Of a DNA stretch of 64,000 nt, positions 49,089 to 57,222 are shown piece after piece. Position numbers and translations under genes: made by a program. The stretch spans positions 3,782,001-3,846,000 of the forward strand of contig NZ_CP102247.1 in assembly GCF_024599655.1 (NCBI RefSeq), given 5' to 3'. Under the pieces are notes generated by a model. The model saw nothing but the letters and a program-made list of their open reading frames with translations. It searched no databases and was not told where the DNA came from. Within the stretch, counting starts at the first letter, position 1. Each line of letters starts with the position of its first letter. Source of the stretch: Enterobacter asburiae (GTDB lineage Bacteria; Pseudomonadota; Gammaproteobacteria; Enterobacterales; Enterobacteriaceae).

Positions 49089-49118
49089 AAAGGGGAGATA
49101 AAATCCCCCCTTTTTGAT
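49089..49118. terminator. Stem-loop after clpX
   Basis: AAAGGGG and CCCCTTT-type arms around AGATAAAAT, in the clpX-lon gap. The minus strand continues into TTTACTTTTT, so it may end clpP-clpX transcripts. Confidence 0.6.
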
Positions 49119-49142
49119 TAACTGCTTGTATGATTTGGTGAA

Positions 49143-50417
49143 TTATTCGCCAGATGCCTGCTGAGCTTCCGGCTTGCCGTAAATCAGCAGCGGCTTGGTT
49201 TGACCGCTAATGACGGACTCGTCAATCACCACTTTTTCAACGTCTTCCATCGACGGCAGATCGTACATGGTGTCGAGCAGTGCCGCTTCAACAATTGAAC
49301 GCAGACCACGGGCACCGGTTTTACGGATCATCGCTTTCTTGGCAATGGCATCCAGCGCTTCGTCGCGGAATTCCAGATCAACGCCTTCCAGATTGAACAG
49401 CGCCTGATACTGCTTGGTCAGCGCATTTTTCGGCTCTTTCAGGATCTGGATCAGCGCGTCTTCGCTCAGCTCGTTCAGCGTTGCCACCACCGGCAGACGG
49501 CCGATGAATTCAGGGATCAGACCGAATTTGATCAGATCTTCCGGTTCAACCTGAGACAGCAGTTCGCCTTCGTTCGGTTTTTCAGACGTCGATTTCACCG
49601 TTGCGCCAAAACCAATGCCGGAGCCGGTTTCAACACGGTGGGAGATAACTTTGTCCAGACCAGCAAACGCACCGCCACAGATGAACAGGATCTTGGAGGT
49701 ATCAACCTGCAGGAACTCCTGCTGCGGATGTTTACGACCACCCTGTGGCGGAACGGCGGCAACCGTACCTTCAATCAGCTTCAGCAGTGCCTGCTGTACG
49801 CCTTCACCCGATACGTCACGGGTGATGGACGGGTTGTCTGATTTACGGGAGATCTTGTCGATCTCATCGATGTAAACAATCCCGCGCTGGGCTTTCTGTA
49901 CGTCGTAATCGCACTTCTGCAGCAGTTTCTGGATGATGTTTTCGACGTCCTCACCCACATAACCGGCCTCGGTCAGGGTGGTGGCATCCGCCATCGTGAA
50001 CGGAACATCAAGCAGGCGCGCCAGGGTTTCAGCCAGTAGCGTTTTACCGGAACCGGTTGGGCCGATCAGCAGAATGTTACTTTTACCCAGTTCTACGCCA
50101 TTGCTGGTGTCGCCGTTACGCAGACGTTTGTAGTGGTTATAGACCGCTACCGCCAGCACTTTCTTGGCCTGCTCCTGTCCGATGACGTAGTCGTCAAGGT
50201 GATGACGAATTTCATGCGGCGTTGGCAGCGCGCTGCGCTCACGGTGCGGTGCGACTTCTTTAATCTCTTCGCGAATGATGTCGTTACATAAATCGACACA
50301 TTCGTCGCAGATATACACGGACGGCCCGGCAATCAGTTTACGCACTTCATGCTGGCTTTTGCCGCAAAAAGAGCAGTACAGCAGTTTGCCCGAACCATCT
50401 TTGCGTTTATCTGTCAT
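49143..50417 (-). CDS. clpX: ClpXP unfoldase ClpX
   Basis: A 424-residue AAA+ unfoldase, as in E. coli. The N-terminal zinc-binding domain has C15, C18, C37 and C40. Walker A is GPTGSGKT (about 119-126), Walker B DEIDKI, and the IGF loop that docks on ClpP is in GSGIGFGATVK. The pore-loop motif GYVGED is present. I chose MTDKRKDGSGK at 50417 as the family start over a 16-codon extension. It lies 126 bases downstream of clpP and the two form an operon. Confidence 0.97.
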   Translation of the reverse strand: MTDKRKDGSGKLLYCSFCGKSQHEVRKLIAGPSVYICDECVDLCNDIIREEIKEVAPHRERSALPTPHEIRHHLDDYVIGQEQAKKVLAVAVYNHYKRLRNGDTSNGVELGKSNILLIGPTGSGKTLLAETLARLLDVPFTMADATTLTEAGYVGEDVENIIQKLLQKCDYDVQKAQRGIVYIDEIDKISRKSDNPSITRDVSGEGVQQALLKLIEGTVAAVPPQGGRKHPQQEFLQVDTSKILFICGGAFAGLDKVISHRVETGSGIGFGATVKSTSEKPNEGELLSQVEPEDLIKFGLIPEFIGRLPVVATLNELSEDALIQILKEPKNALTKQYQALFNLEGVDLEFRDEALDAIAKKAMIRKTGARGLRSIVEAALLDTMYDLPSMEDVEKVVIDESVISGQTKPLLIYGKPEAQQASGE

Positions 50418-50543
50418 GAGTCCAAACCTCTTTTTAAGTTCTTTGTGCCGCACATGACGACGCAAATGCCATTCTAAGACGCAAGCTGCAATCAGCAGCG
50501 TGCCGCCCTACCTTAGTATAGCGGCACACTCGCGTCGCGGGCA

Positions 50544-51167
50544 TCAATTACGATGGGTCAACACGGAGTCGACTAAGCCGTACTCAACTGCCTCTGGAGC
50601 AGAGAGGAAGCGATCGCGCTCGGTATCGCGCTCGATCTGCTCGAGTGGTTGACCCGTATGCTGCGCCATAAGTTCATTCATGCGCGCTTTTACTTTCAGA
50701 ATTTCGCGGGCGTGGATTTCGATATCCGTCGCCTGCCCCTGGTAACCGCCCAGCGGCTGGTGAATCATCACGCGGGAATTTGGCAAGCAGAAACGCTTAC
50801 CTTTCGCCCCTGCTGTTAACAGGAACGCGCCCATCGATGCAGCCTGACCCATACAGATAGTGCTTACATCAGGCTTGATGAATTGCATGGTGTCATAAAT
50901 AGACATTCCTGCTGTAATCACGCCACCCGGGGAGTTGATGTACAGGTAAATGTCTTTTTCCGGGTTTTCCGCTTCCAGAAACAGCATCTGCGCCACGATC
51001 AGGTTAGCCATGTGGTCTTCCACCTGGCCGGTCAGAAAGATAACGCGTTCCTTGAGCAGACGGGAATAGATATCAAAAGAACGCTCACCACGTGAGGTCT
51101 GTTCAATAACCATTGGCACCAGAGCCATATGGGGTGCAAAGTTATCTCGTTCGCCACTGTATGACAT
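50544..51167 (-). CDS. clpP: ATP-dependent Clp protease proteolytic subunit ClpP
   Basis: A 207-residue serine peptidase that assembles as a double heptamer with ClpX or ClpA. The catalytic triad is S111, H136 and D185 in precursor numbering, and the short propeptide (MSYSGERDNFAPHM) is autoprocessed. The ATG at 51167 follows GGAG and matches E. coli; a longer upstream frame is unsupported. Expression is heat-inducible from the sigma-32 promoter upstream. Confidence 0.97.
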   Translation of the reverse strand: MSYSGERDNFAPHMALVPMVIEQTSRGERSFDIYSRLLKERVIFLTGQVEDHMANLIVAQMLFLEAENPEKDIYLYINSPGGVITAGMSIYDTMQFIKPDVSTICMGQAASMGAFLLTAGAKGKRFCLPNSRVMIHQPLGGYQGQATDIEIHAREILKVKARMNELMAQHTGQPLEQIERDTERDRFLSAPEAVEYGLVDSVLTHRN

Positions 51168-51262
51168 TTCCGTCTCCTGGATCAAAATTGAAAACACCTG
51201 CTGTACTGATTGTAACCTTACGGACGGATTATCAGCCAGTCTCATTCATCGTGATTACGTAC

Positions 51263-51291
51263 TTATGGGGTTCACAGTGCCCTATTTCAAG
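51263..51291 (-). promoter_or_regulatory. Sigma-32 promoter of clpP-clpX
   Basis: CTTGAA (51286-51291), 15-base spacer, CCCCATAA (51263-51270) on the minus strand. It lies 96 bases upstream of the clpP start, between tig and clpP. Confidence 0.86.
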
Positions 51292-51363
51292 CATAACAAC
51301 CTTTTGTTGTTACGCTAACACCGAAAGGGCGTTTTAGCACTCTTCCTGGGCTATCGCTGCGAT

Positions 51364-51398
51364 AAAAAAAACCCGCTGCCGCAAGGCAACGGGTTTTC
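51364..51398 (-). terminator. Terminator after tig
   Basis: AACCCGTTGCC/GGCAGCGGGTT stem with a TTGC loop, followed by a run of T on the minus strand. Begins about 30 bases past the tig stop. Confidence 0.9.
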
Positions 51399-51427
51399 TG
51401 TTCAAACTTTAAACCTTTGGGGCGAAA

Positions 51428-52726
51428 TTACGCCTGCTGGTTCATCAGTTCGTTGAAAGAGGTCGCTTTTTCGGTCACTTTCGCTTTCGCCAGTACCGCT
51501 TCAACAGCCTGCTCTTCCAGGGCAACGTTGCGCATGTTGTCCATCAGCTCTTTGTTCTTACCGTAGAACTCAACAACTTCTGATGGATCTTCATATGCAG
51601 AAGCCATCTCTTCGATCAGGCCCTTAACACGCTCTTCGTCAGCTTTCAGCTCGTGGGTACGAATCACTTCGCCCAGCAGCAGGCCAACAACAACGCGGCG
51701 TTTCGCTTGCTCTTCGAACAGCTCGCGTGGCAGTTCCATCGCTTGCTGCTGGTTGCCACCGAAACGCTGTGCAGCCTGACGGCGCAGAACGTCGATTTCG
51801 CTGTCGATCAGGGCAGCTGGAACGTCGATTTCGTTGGCTTTCACCAGACCTTCGATCGCCTGAGATTTCACACGGTTACGCACCGCGCCGTTCAGTTCGC
51901 GTTCCATGTTCTTACGCACTTCGGTACGCAGACCCGCTACGGAACCATCTTCCACGCCGAAACGCTTGATGAATTCTTCAGTCAGTTCTGGCAGTTCGCG
52001 CTCTTCAACTTTCTTCAGGTTGATAGCGAACTTCGCTGCTTTCCCTTTCAGGTTTTCAGCGTGGTACTCTTCCGGGAAGGTCACGTCGATGGTGAACTCT
52101 TCGCCAGCCTTGTGGCCTTTGATACCGTCTTCGAAGCCTGGGATCATACGACCCTGGCCCATCGCCAGTACGAAGTCAGACGCTTTACCGCCTTCGAACT
52201 CTTCGCCGTCTACAGAACCGGTGAAGTCGATGGTGACACGGTCTTCAGCGTCAACAGCGCCTTCTTTCTCTTTCCAGTTCGCCTGCTGCTTGCGCAGGGT
52301 ATCCAGCATGCCGTCAACGTCTTCGTCAGTCACGGAAACAACTGGTTTTTCAACTTCGATAGATTCCAGACCTTTCAGCTCAACTTCCGGGTACACTTCG
52401 AAATCTACGGAGTAGGTGAAGTCTTCGCCCAGTTTGTATTCGCCTGGAACGTAGTTCGGCGCGCCGGCCGGATTGATTTTTTCTTTGATGATCGCATCAA
52501 TAAAGTTACGGCTCATCAGTTCACCCAGCACATCCTGACGCACGGAAGCGCCATAACGCTGAGCAACAACATTCATTGGTACTTTGCCCTTGCGGAAGCC
52601 GTCAATACGTACTTTTTTTGCTACGTTGACCAGCTCGCTTTTCACAGCAGTTTCGATGCTGTCAGCAGCGATAGTAATCGTTACACGGCGGCCAAGGCCT
52701 TGAGTGGTTTCAACTGAAACTTGCAT
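51428..52726 (-). CDS. tig: Trigger factor
   Basis: A 432-residue ribosome-associated chaperone and peptidyl-prolyl isomerase, as in E. coli. The N-terminal ribosome-binding domain contains the GFRKGKVPMNVV signature (about 43-54). The FKBP-type domain is at about 160-245 (DRVTIDFTGSVDGEEFEGGKASDFVLAMGQGRMIPGFED) and the helical C-terminal domain follows. GAGGTAACA precedes the ATG. It lies upstream of clpP with a terminator and a heat-shock promoter between them. Confidence 0.97.
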   Translation of the reverse strand: MQVSVETTQGLGRRVTITIAADSIETAVKSELVNVAKKVRIDGFRKGKVPMNVVAQRYGASVRQDVLGELMSRNFIDAIIKEKINPAGAPNYVPGEYKLGEDFTYSVDFEVYPEVELKGLESIEVEKPVVSVTDEDVDGMLDTLRKQQANWKEKEGAVDAEDRVTIDFTGSVDGEEFEGGKASDFVLAMGQGRMIPGFEDGIKGHKAGEEFTIDVTFPEEYHAENLKGKAAKFAINLKKVEERELPELTEEFIKRFGVEDGSVAGLRTEVRKNMERELNGAVRNRVKSQAIEGLVKANEIDVPAALIDSEIDVLRRQAAQRFGGNQQQAMELPRELFEEQAKRRVVVGLLLGEVIRTHELKADEERVKGLIEEMASAYEDPSEVVEFYGKNKELMDNMRNVALEEQAVEAVLAKAKVTEKATSFNELMNQQA

Positions 52727-53056
52727 CTTGTTACCTCAAAAAAATCACAGTGCTCGGTCAACTCTGAATCTGTCTGTTATACCGGGATGCTCTCTTAGTG
52801 CAGATTCACATTCCCTGTCGCCAGAATCATCCCGAAGACATTCAATAAGACGCGGCATTATAGCGGCATCACTTAGGTGAGTCGAGAACGGTTGGGGCAT
52901 GTTGCTGCGGCTTTTTTCACACTTTAAGGCTATTTTTAGCCTTAAAATCGCACCATCCGCTCAAAACTCAGACAAAACAAAACGGCCCGGAGGCCGTTTT
53001 GAGGAAATCTGTAAGCAACATACTGGAAAAGCTCCAGCCGTTGCAAATCCGATTTA
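52727..53056. other. tig-bolA intergenic region
   Basis: About 330 bases without a gene. It carries a TATAAT -10 element for tig on the minus strand (52857-52862), a perfect 10-bp stem with a TTTT loop (TTTAAGGCTA at 52923-52932 with TAGCCTTAAA at 52937-52946), and the bolA terminator. No further ORF is supported. Confidence 0.65.
52975..53001 (-). terminator. Terminator after bolA
   Basis: AAAACGGCC (52979-52987) and GGCCGTTTT (52992-53000) with a 4-base loop; T-rich on the minus strand. It is about 56 bases past the bolA stop. Confidence 0.85.
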
Positions 53057-53374
53057 TCAGGCGATAGTGCCTGCACCGCGACAGGGCGGCGATGCGAAAA
53101 CCGTATCCTGCAAGCCTTCCCATTCCTTAATGGTATAGGTATGCAGTGCCAGCGCATGCACGGTCGTGGAGAGCTCTTCCGTCAAGGTGCTGTAGATCAA
53201 GCGGTGTCGATTCAGGAAACGTTCTCCCGTGAAGCGATCGCTAACCAGAACCACTTTAAAGTGGCTTTCAGAACCTGCCGGTACGTTATGACGATAGCTT
53301 TCGTCGACGACTTCGAGGAACACAGGGTTGAACGCTGCCCTTAATTTATCTTCTATATGCTCACGTATCATCAT
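53057..53374 (-). CDS. bolA: Stress-response morphology regulator BolA
   Basis: A 105-residue BolA-family protein, as in E. coli. It has the KH-like fold with SYRHNVPAGSESHFKVVLVSDRFTGERFLNRHRLIY (about 37-72) and the conserved His residues that bind [2Fe-2S] with Grx4. It is induced in stationary phase and stress and promotes round morphology. The start MMIREHIEDKLRAAF at 53374 follows GGAGGAG. A gearbox-type promoter lies upstream. Confidence 0.96.
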   Translation of the reverse strand: MMIREHIEDKLRAAFNPVFLEVVDESYRHNVPAGSESHFKVVLVSDRFTGERFLNRHRLIYSTLTEELSTTVHALALHTYTIKEWEGLQDTVFASPPCRGAGTIA

Positions 53375-53679
53375 GAAATTACTCCTCCGACAACGCCAGG
53401 ATGTCACCCATCCCTTTAAATGTTAGCCGCTTTTACCGTTTCCATTACACCTTGACAACAAATATTTAGCTTTCGTCTGATTTTCTCATTCAAACGAATG
53501 AAGTTCACTGTGAGGCTCATACGTTTTGTCATACACGGATTGGGAAAAACGGTGAACTGGTCAGTTTTCGGACAAGGCGATGAATTTACATGCGTTGACC
53601 ACTTCCCCTCGCCGTTGGCGATGTTATGATGGCGGCAATTTTTCTCTTTATATGCTTACGATTCGTTGAGAACCCGAAA
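53375..53679. promoter_or_regulatory. bolA/yajG divergent promoter region
   Basis: About 305 bases. For bolA, CGGCTAACA (53421-53429, minus strand) with GTGTAA (53445-53450) resembles the gearbox bolA1p promoter. For yajG, TGTTATGAT (53622-53630) is an extended -10 element. No other gene is seen here. Confidence 0.7.
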
Positions 53680-54258
53680 ATGTTAAAAAAACTCTTCTTT
53701 CCGTTGGTAGCCCTTTTTATGCTGGCAGGCTGTGCTACTCCGCCTACCACTATTGATGTCTCACCAAAAATCACCCTCCCTCAGCAGGACCCAAGCCTGA
53801 TGGGCGTCACCGTGAGCATTAACGGTGCCGATCAGCGTCAGGACCAGGCGCTGGCAAAAGTGACCCGAGACAACCAGCAGGTTACCCTCACCGCGTCCCG
53901 CGACCTGCGCTTCCTGCTCCAGGAAGTGCTGGAGAAACAGATGACCGCTCGCGGCTACATGATTGGCCCAAGCGGCGCGGTCGATCTGCAGATCATCGTG
54001 AACAACCTGTACGCTGACGTGTCTCAGGGCAACGTGCGCTACAACATCGCGACCAAAGCGGATATCGCCATCATTGCCACCGCGAAGAATGGCAACAAGA
54101 TGACCAAAAACTACCGCGCCAGCTACTCTGTTGAAGGTGCGTTCCAGGCCTCCAACCAGAACATTGCTAACGCCGTGAACAGCGTGCTGACCGACACCAT
54201 CGCCGATATGGCGCAGGACACCAGCATTCACGACTTCATCAAGCAGAACGCGCGTTAA
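53680..54258 (+). CDS. yajG: Lipoprotein YajG
   Basis: A 192-residue lipoprotein. The signal peptide MLKKLFFPLVALFMLAGC has a lipobox LAGC with the acylated Cys at 18. The mature region is the YajG domain (VDLQIIVNNLYADVSQGNVRYNIATKADIAI). Function is unknown; the gene lies directly upstream of ampG and is likely to share its transcript in part. The ATG at 53680 was chosen because it gives the signal peptide; an 18-codon extension upstream does not. A terminator follows. Confidence 0.94.
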   Translation: MLKKLFFPLVALFMLAGCATPPTTIDVSPKITLPQQDPSLMGVTVSINGADQRQDQALAKVTRDNQQVTLTASRDLRFLLQEVLEKQMTARGYMIGPSGAVDLQIIVNNLYADVSQGNVRYNIATKADIAIIATAKNGNKMTKNYRASYSVEGAFQASNQNIANAVNSVLTDTIADMAQDTSIHDFIKQNAR

Positions 54259-54268
54259 TCCCGCTCGC

Positions 54269-54297
54269 TGACCCGGTGTATCACCGGGTCAGTTTTA
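54269..54297 (+). terminator. Terminator between yajG and ampG
   Basis: TGACCCGGTG/CACCGGGTCA perfect 10-bp stem with a TAT loop followed by GTTTT, ending just before the ampG start. It should limit read-through into ampG. Confidence 0.85.
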
Positions 54298-54304
54298 TAA
54301 GAAC

Positions 54305-55780
54305 ATGTCCAGCCATTACTTACGCATTTTCCAGCAACCGAAATCAGCTATCCTGCTGATCCTCGGCTTCGCCTCGGGTTTACCCCTCGCACTCACTTCC
54401 GGCACGCTTCAGGCATGGATGACGGTTGAGAACATCGATCTTAAAACGATTGGTTTCTTCTCGCTTGTGGGCCAGGCCTATGTCTTTAAGTTCCTGTGGT
54501 CCCCGGTCATGGATCGCTATACGCCGCCTTTCCTCGGGCGTCGACGCGGCTGGTTAGTGATGACGCAGATCCTGCTACTGCTGGCCATTGCGGCGATGGG
54601 TTTTCTTGAACCTACCACGCAGCTTCGCTGGATGGCGGCGCTTGCGGTAGTGATTGCCTTCTGCTCCGCCTCTCAGGATATCGTGTTCGATGCCTGGAAG
54701 ACGGACGTGCTACCTGCGGAAGAGCGCGGCGCCGGTGCGGCAATCAGCGTGCTGGGCTATCGCCTCGGGATGCTGGTCTCCGGCGGGCTGGCGCTGTGGC
54801 TCGCCGACCGTTACCTCGGCTGGCAGGGCATGTACTGGCTGATGGCCGCCCTGCTGATCCCCTGCATTATCGCGACGCTGTTCGCGCCCGAACCGAGTGA
54901 CGTCATCCCGGTTCCCCGCTCGCTTGAGCAGGCCGTCGCCGAACCGCTTCGCGACTTCTTTGGCCGCAACAACGCCTGGCTGATCCTGTTGCTTATCGTC
55001 CTTTATAAGCTGGGCGATGCCTTTGCCATGAGCCTGACCACCACCTTCCTGATCCGGGGCGTCGGTTTTGACGCGGGTGAAGTCGGCGTGGTGAATAAAA
55101 CGCTGGGGCTGTTTGCGACCATCGTCGGCGCACTTTATGGCGGCGTACTGATGCAGCGCCTGACGCTGTTTCGCGCGCTGCTGATTTTTGGCATCCTTCA
55201 GGGCGCCTCTAACGCAGGCTACTGGCTGCTGTCGATTACCGACAAACATACGATCAGCATGGCCTCGGCGGTGTTCTTCGAAAACCTCTGCGGCGGTATG
55301 GGCACAGCGGCGTTTGTTGCCCTGCTGATGACCCTGTGCAACAAGTCGTTTTCCGCTACCCAGTTCGCGCTGCTCTCGGCGCTCTCCGCCGTTGGCCGGG
55401 TGTACGTTGGACCGATTGCCGGCTGGTTCGTGGAAGCCCACGGCTGGCCAACATTTTATCTCTTCTCGGTCGTGGCTGCCGTGCCGGGAATTTTATTGCT
55501 GCTGGTCTGCCGTCAGACGCTGGAATATACCCAGCGGACAGAACACTTTATGCCGCGCATCGAATATCACCGCGCCTACCGGTTTGCGTTACGTCTGTTA
55601 ATGGTGGGCTGCGCGGCTCTCGCACTCTGGCTGGTGGTGCTCATTATTAATGCCATCACGTCACTGGCACTCCCCTTCGAAGCCCTTCTGCTGGATGCAG
55701 GCGCCCTGCTGGCTATCGCCGGGATCCTGACCGGGGGTCTGCTCGATTTCATGGCGTTGCGTAAAACGCAGATGACCTGA
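54305..55780 (+). CDS. ampG: Muropeptide permease AmpG
   Basis: A 491-residue MFS transporter importing GlcNAc-anhydroMurNAc peptides for cell-wall recycling, same length as in E. coli. It has about 14 transmembrane segments. The N-terminal SSHYLRIFQQPKSAILLILGFASGLPLALTSGTLQAW and the loop LGRRRGWLVMTQILLLL are family-specific. The flux it provides feeds AmpR/AmpD control of AmpC beta-lactamase in bacteria that have it; ampC is not in this window. No good ribosome site precedes the ATG, perhaps relying on coupling with the yajG transcript. Confidence 0.95.
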   Translation: MSSHYLRIFQQPKSAILLILGFASGLPLALTSGTLQAWMTVENIDLKTIGFFSLVGQAYVFKFLWSPVMDRYTPPFLGRRRGWLVMTQILLLLAIAAMGFLEPTTQLRWMAALAVVIAFCSASQDIVFDAWKTDVLPAEERGAGAAISVLGYRLGMLVSGGLALWLADRYLGWQGMYWLMAALLIPCIIATLFAPEPSDVIPVPRSLEQAVAEPLRDFFGRNNAWLILLLIVLYKLGDAFAMSLTTTFLIRGVGFDAGEVGVVNKTLGLFATIVGALYGGVLMQRLTLFRALLIFGILQGASNAGYWLLSITDKHTISMASAVFFENLCGGMGTAAFVALLMTLCNKSFSATQFALLSALSAVGRVYVGPIAGWFVEAHGWPTFYLFSVVAAVPGILLLLVCRQTLEYTQRTEHFMPRIEYHRAYRFALRLLMVGCAALALWLVVLIINAITSLALPFEALLLDAGALLAIAGILTGGLLDFMALRKTQMT

Positions 55781-55996
55781 AGAAAAATGCGAAAGGTTAT
55801 TTCCCGTTGTAATCACTAAGCGAAATTATAACGGCGAAATAGCCACCAGCCGCTAAAAAAAATATTTGTTGTTTTGTGCGGGATAGGATTTGGAAATTAT
55901 TGGCTCCCATTCCAAAACGCTATTTTTCATTAAACGATTCAGCATGCGAGAGTTTGATTTTTCGTTTTTTAGATGTCTTTTTATTGATAATTAATT

Positions 55997-56012
55997 GTTA
56001 ATTTTTTGTTTA
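55997..56012 (+). promoter_or_regulatory. Candidate ArcA site upstream of cyoA
   Basis: Direct repeats GTTAA (55997-56001) and GTTTA (56008-56012) spaced by 11 bases match the two-repeat ArcA-P consensus. ArcA represses cyo in low oxygen in E. coli. The site is about 170 bases upstream of the -35. Confidence 0.55.
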
Positions 56013-56180
56013 TTTTCAACAATGGTTATACCAATTGTCCCTTTTAGGGTATGCTTGGGGGTCCTTTCGTTATAAAGCCCACGCCATGCGGCTTCGGTCA
56101 TAAAAACCGACATAATTTGCAACACTTGTGACATGTGCGGCAGAACCCAGTAACACCTTCCTGACACAGGCCTAATGATG

Positions 56181-56209
56181 TTTACAGTAATGTAACCTTC
56201 CCGTAAAAT
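56181..56209 (+). promoter_or_regulatory. Sigma-70 promoter of cyoABCDE
   Basis: TTTACA (56181-56186), 17-base spacer, TAAAAT (56204-56209), at close to optimal spacing, 49 bases upstream of the cyoA start. Confidence 0.8.
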
Positions 56210-56258
56210 GCCCGCACACTTTAAACGCCACCAGACTCCGTGGAATTGAGGTCGTTAA

Positions 56259-57206
56259 ATGAGACTCGGGAAATACAATAAAAGTTTGGGATGGTTGTCA
56301 TTATTCGCGGGCACTGTATTACTCAGTGGCTGCGATTCTGCACTACTAGACCCCAAAGGACAGATTGGACTGGAACAACGTTCACTGATATTGACGGCTT
56401 TTGGCCTGATGTTGATTGTGGTTATTCCTGCCATTTTGATGGCTGTTGGTTTCGCCTGGAAGTACCGTGCGAGCAATAAAGATGCGAAGTATAGCCCTAA
56501 CTGGTCACACTCCAATAAAGTGGAAGCTGTGGTCTGGACGGTACCTATTCTGATCATCCTGTTCCTTGCCGTACTGACCTGGAAAACCACTCACGCACTT
56601 GAGCCAAGCAAACCGCTGGTTCACGATGAGAAACCTATTACCATTGAAGTGGTCTCCATGGACTGGAAATGGTTCTTCATCTATCCAGAGCAGGGTATTG
56701 CTACCGTGAATGAAATCGCCTTCCCGGCGAACACTCCGGTTCAGTTCAAAGTGACCTCCAACTCCGTAATGAACTCCTTCTTCATCCCACGTCTGGGTAG
56801 CCAGATTTACGCGATGGCCGGTATGCAGACTAACCTGCACCTGATCGCGAATGAAGCAGGCACCTATGATGGTATCTCCGCCAGCTATAGCGGCCCGGGC
56901 TTCTCAGGTATGAAGTTCAAAGCTATTGCGACGCCGGACCGTGCCGCTTTCGACCAGTGGGTTGAAAAAGCGAAGCAGTCTCCAAACACCATGTCTGACA
57001 TGGCGGCGTTCGAAAAAGTGGCTGCACCTAGCGAATACAACAAGGTGGAGTACTTCTCTAATGTGAAACCAGATTTGTTCAAAGACGTTATTGGCAAATT
57101 TATGGATCACGGCAAGAGCATGGACATGACCCAGCCTGAAGGCGAGCACAGCGCGCACGAAGGTATGGAAGGCATGGACATGAGCCACGCGGAAACCGCT
57201 CACTAA
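56259..57206 (+). CDS. cyoA: Cytochrome bo3 ubiquinol oxidase subunit II
   Basis: A 315-residue membrane-anchored lipoprotein subunit of the aerobic terminal oxidase. The lipobox LSGC puts the acylated Cys at 25. Two transmembrane helices (about 43-66 and 88-108) precede a periplasmic cupredoxin domain that lost its CuA ligands, as is usual for quinol oxidases. The C-terminus is Met/His-rich (GMEGMDMSHAETAH), which differs between species. First gene of cyoABCDE, 16 bases before cyoB. Confidence 0.97.
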   Translation: MRLGKYNKSLGWLSLFAGTVLLSGCDSALLDPKGQIGLEQRSLILTAFGLMLIVVIPAILMAVGFAWKYRASNKDAKYSPNWSHSNKVEAVVWTVPILIILFLAVLTWKTTHALEPSKPLVHDEKPITIEVVSMDWKWFFIYPEQGIATVNEIAFPANTPVQFKVTSNSVMNSFFIPRLGSQIYAMAGMQTNLHLIANEAGTYDGISASYSGPGFSGMKFKAIATPDRAAFDQWVEKAKQSPNTMSDMAAFEKVAAPSEYNKVEYFSNVKPDLFKDVIGKFMDHGKSMDMTQPEGEHSAHEGMEGMDMSHAETAH

Positions 57207-57222
57207 GGGGCCGAGGAAGAAA

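Larger units (their letters stand above)
55781..56258. promoter_or_regulatory. Regulatory region of the cyo operon
   Basis: A 478-base gap, AT-rich in its centre. It contains the candidate ArcA site at 55997-56012 and the promoter at 56181-56209. The 49 bases between the -10 and the cyoA ATG end in a GAGGT ribosome site. No other ORF is supported. Confidence 0.7.

Noticed and set aside
51653..52717. Open frame of 354 codons on the plus strand inside tig
   Set aside because: Antisense to trigger factor, Phe-rich composition typical of an opposite-strand frame.
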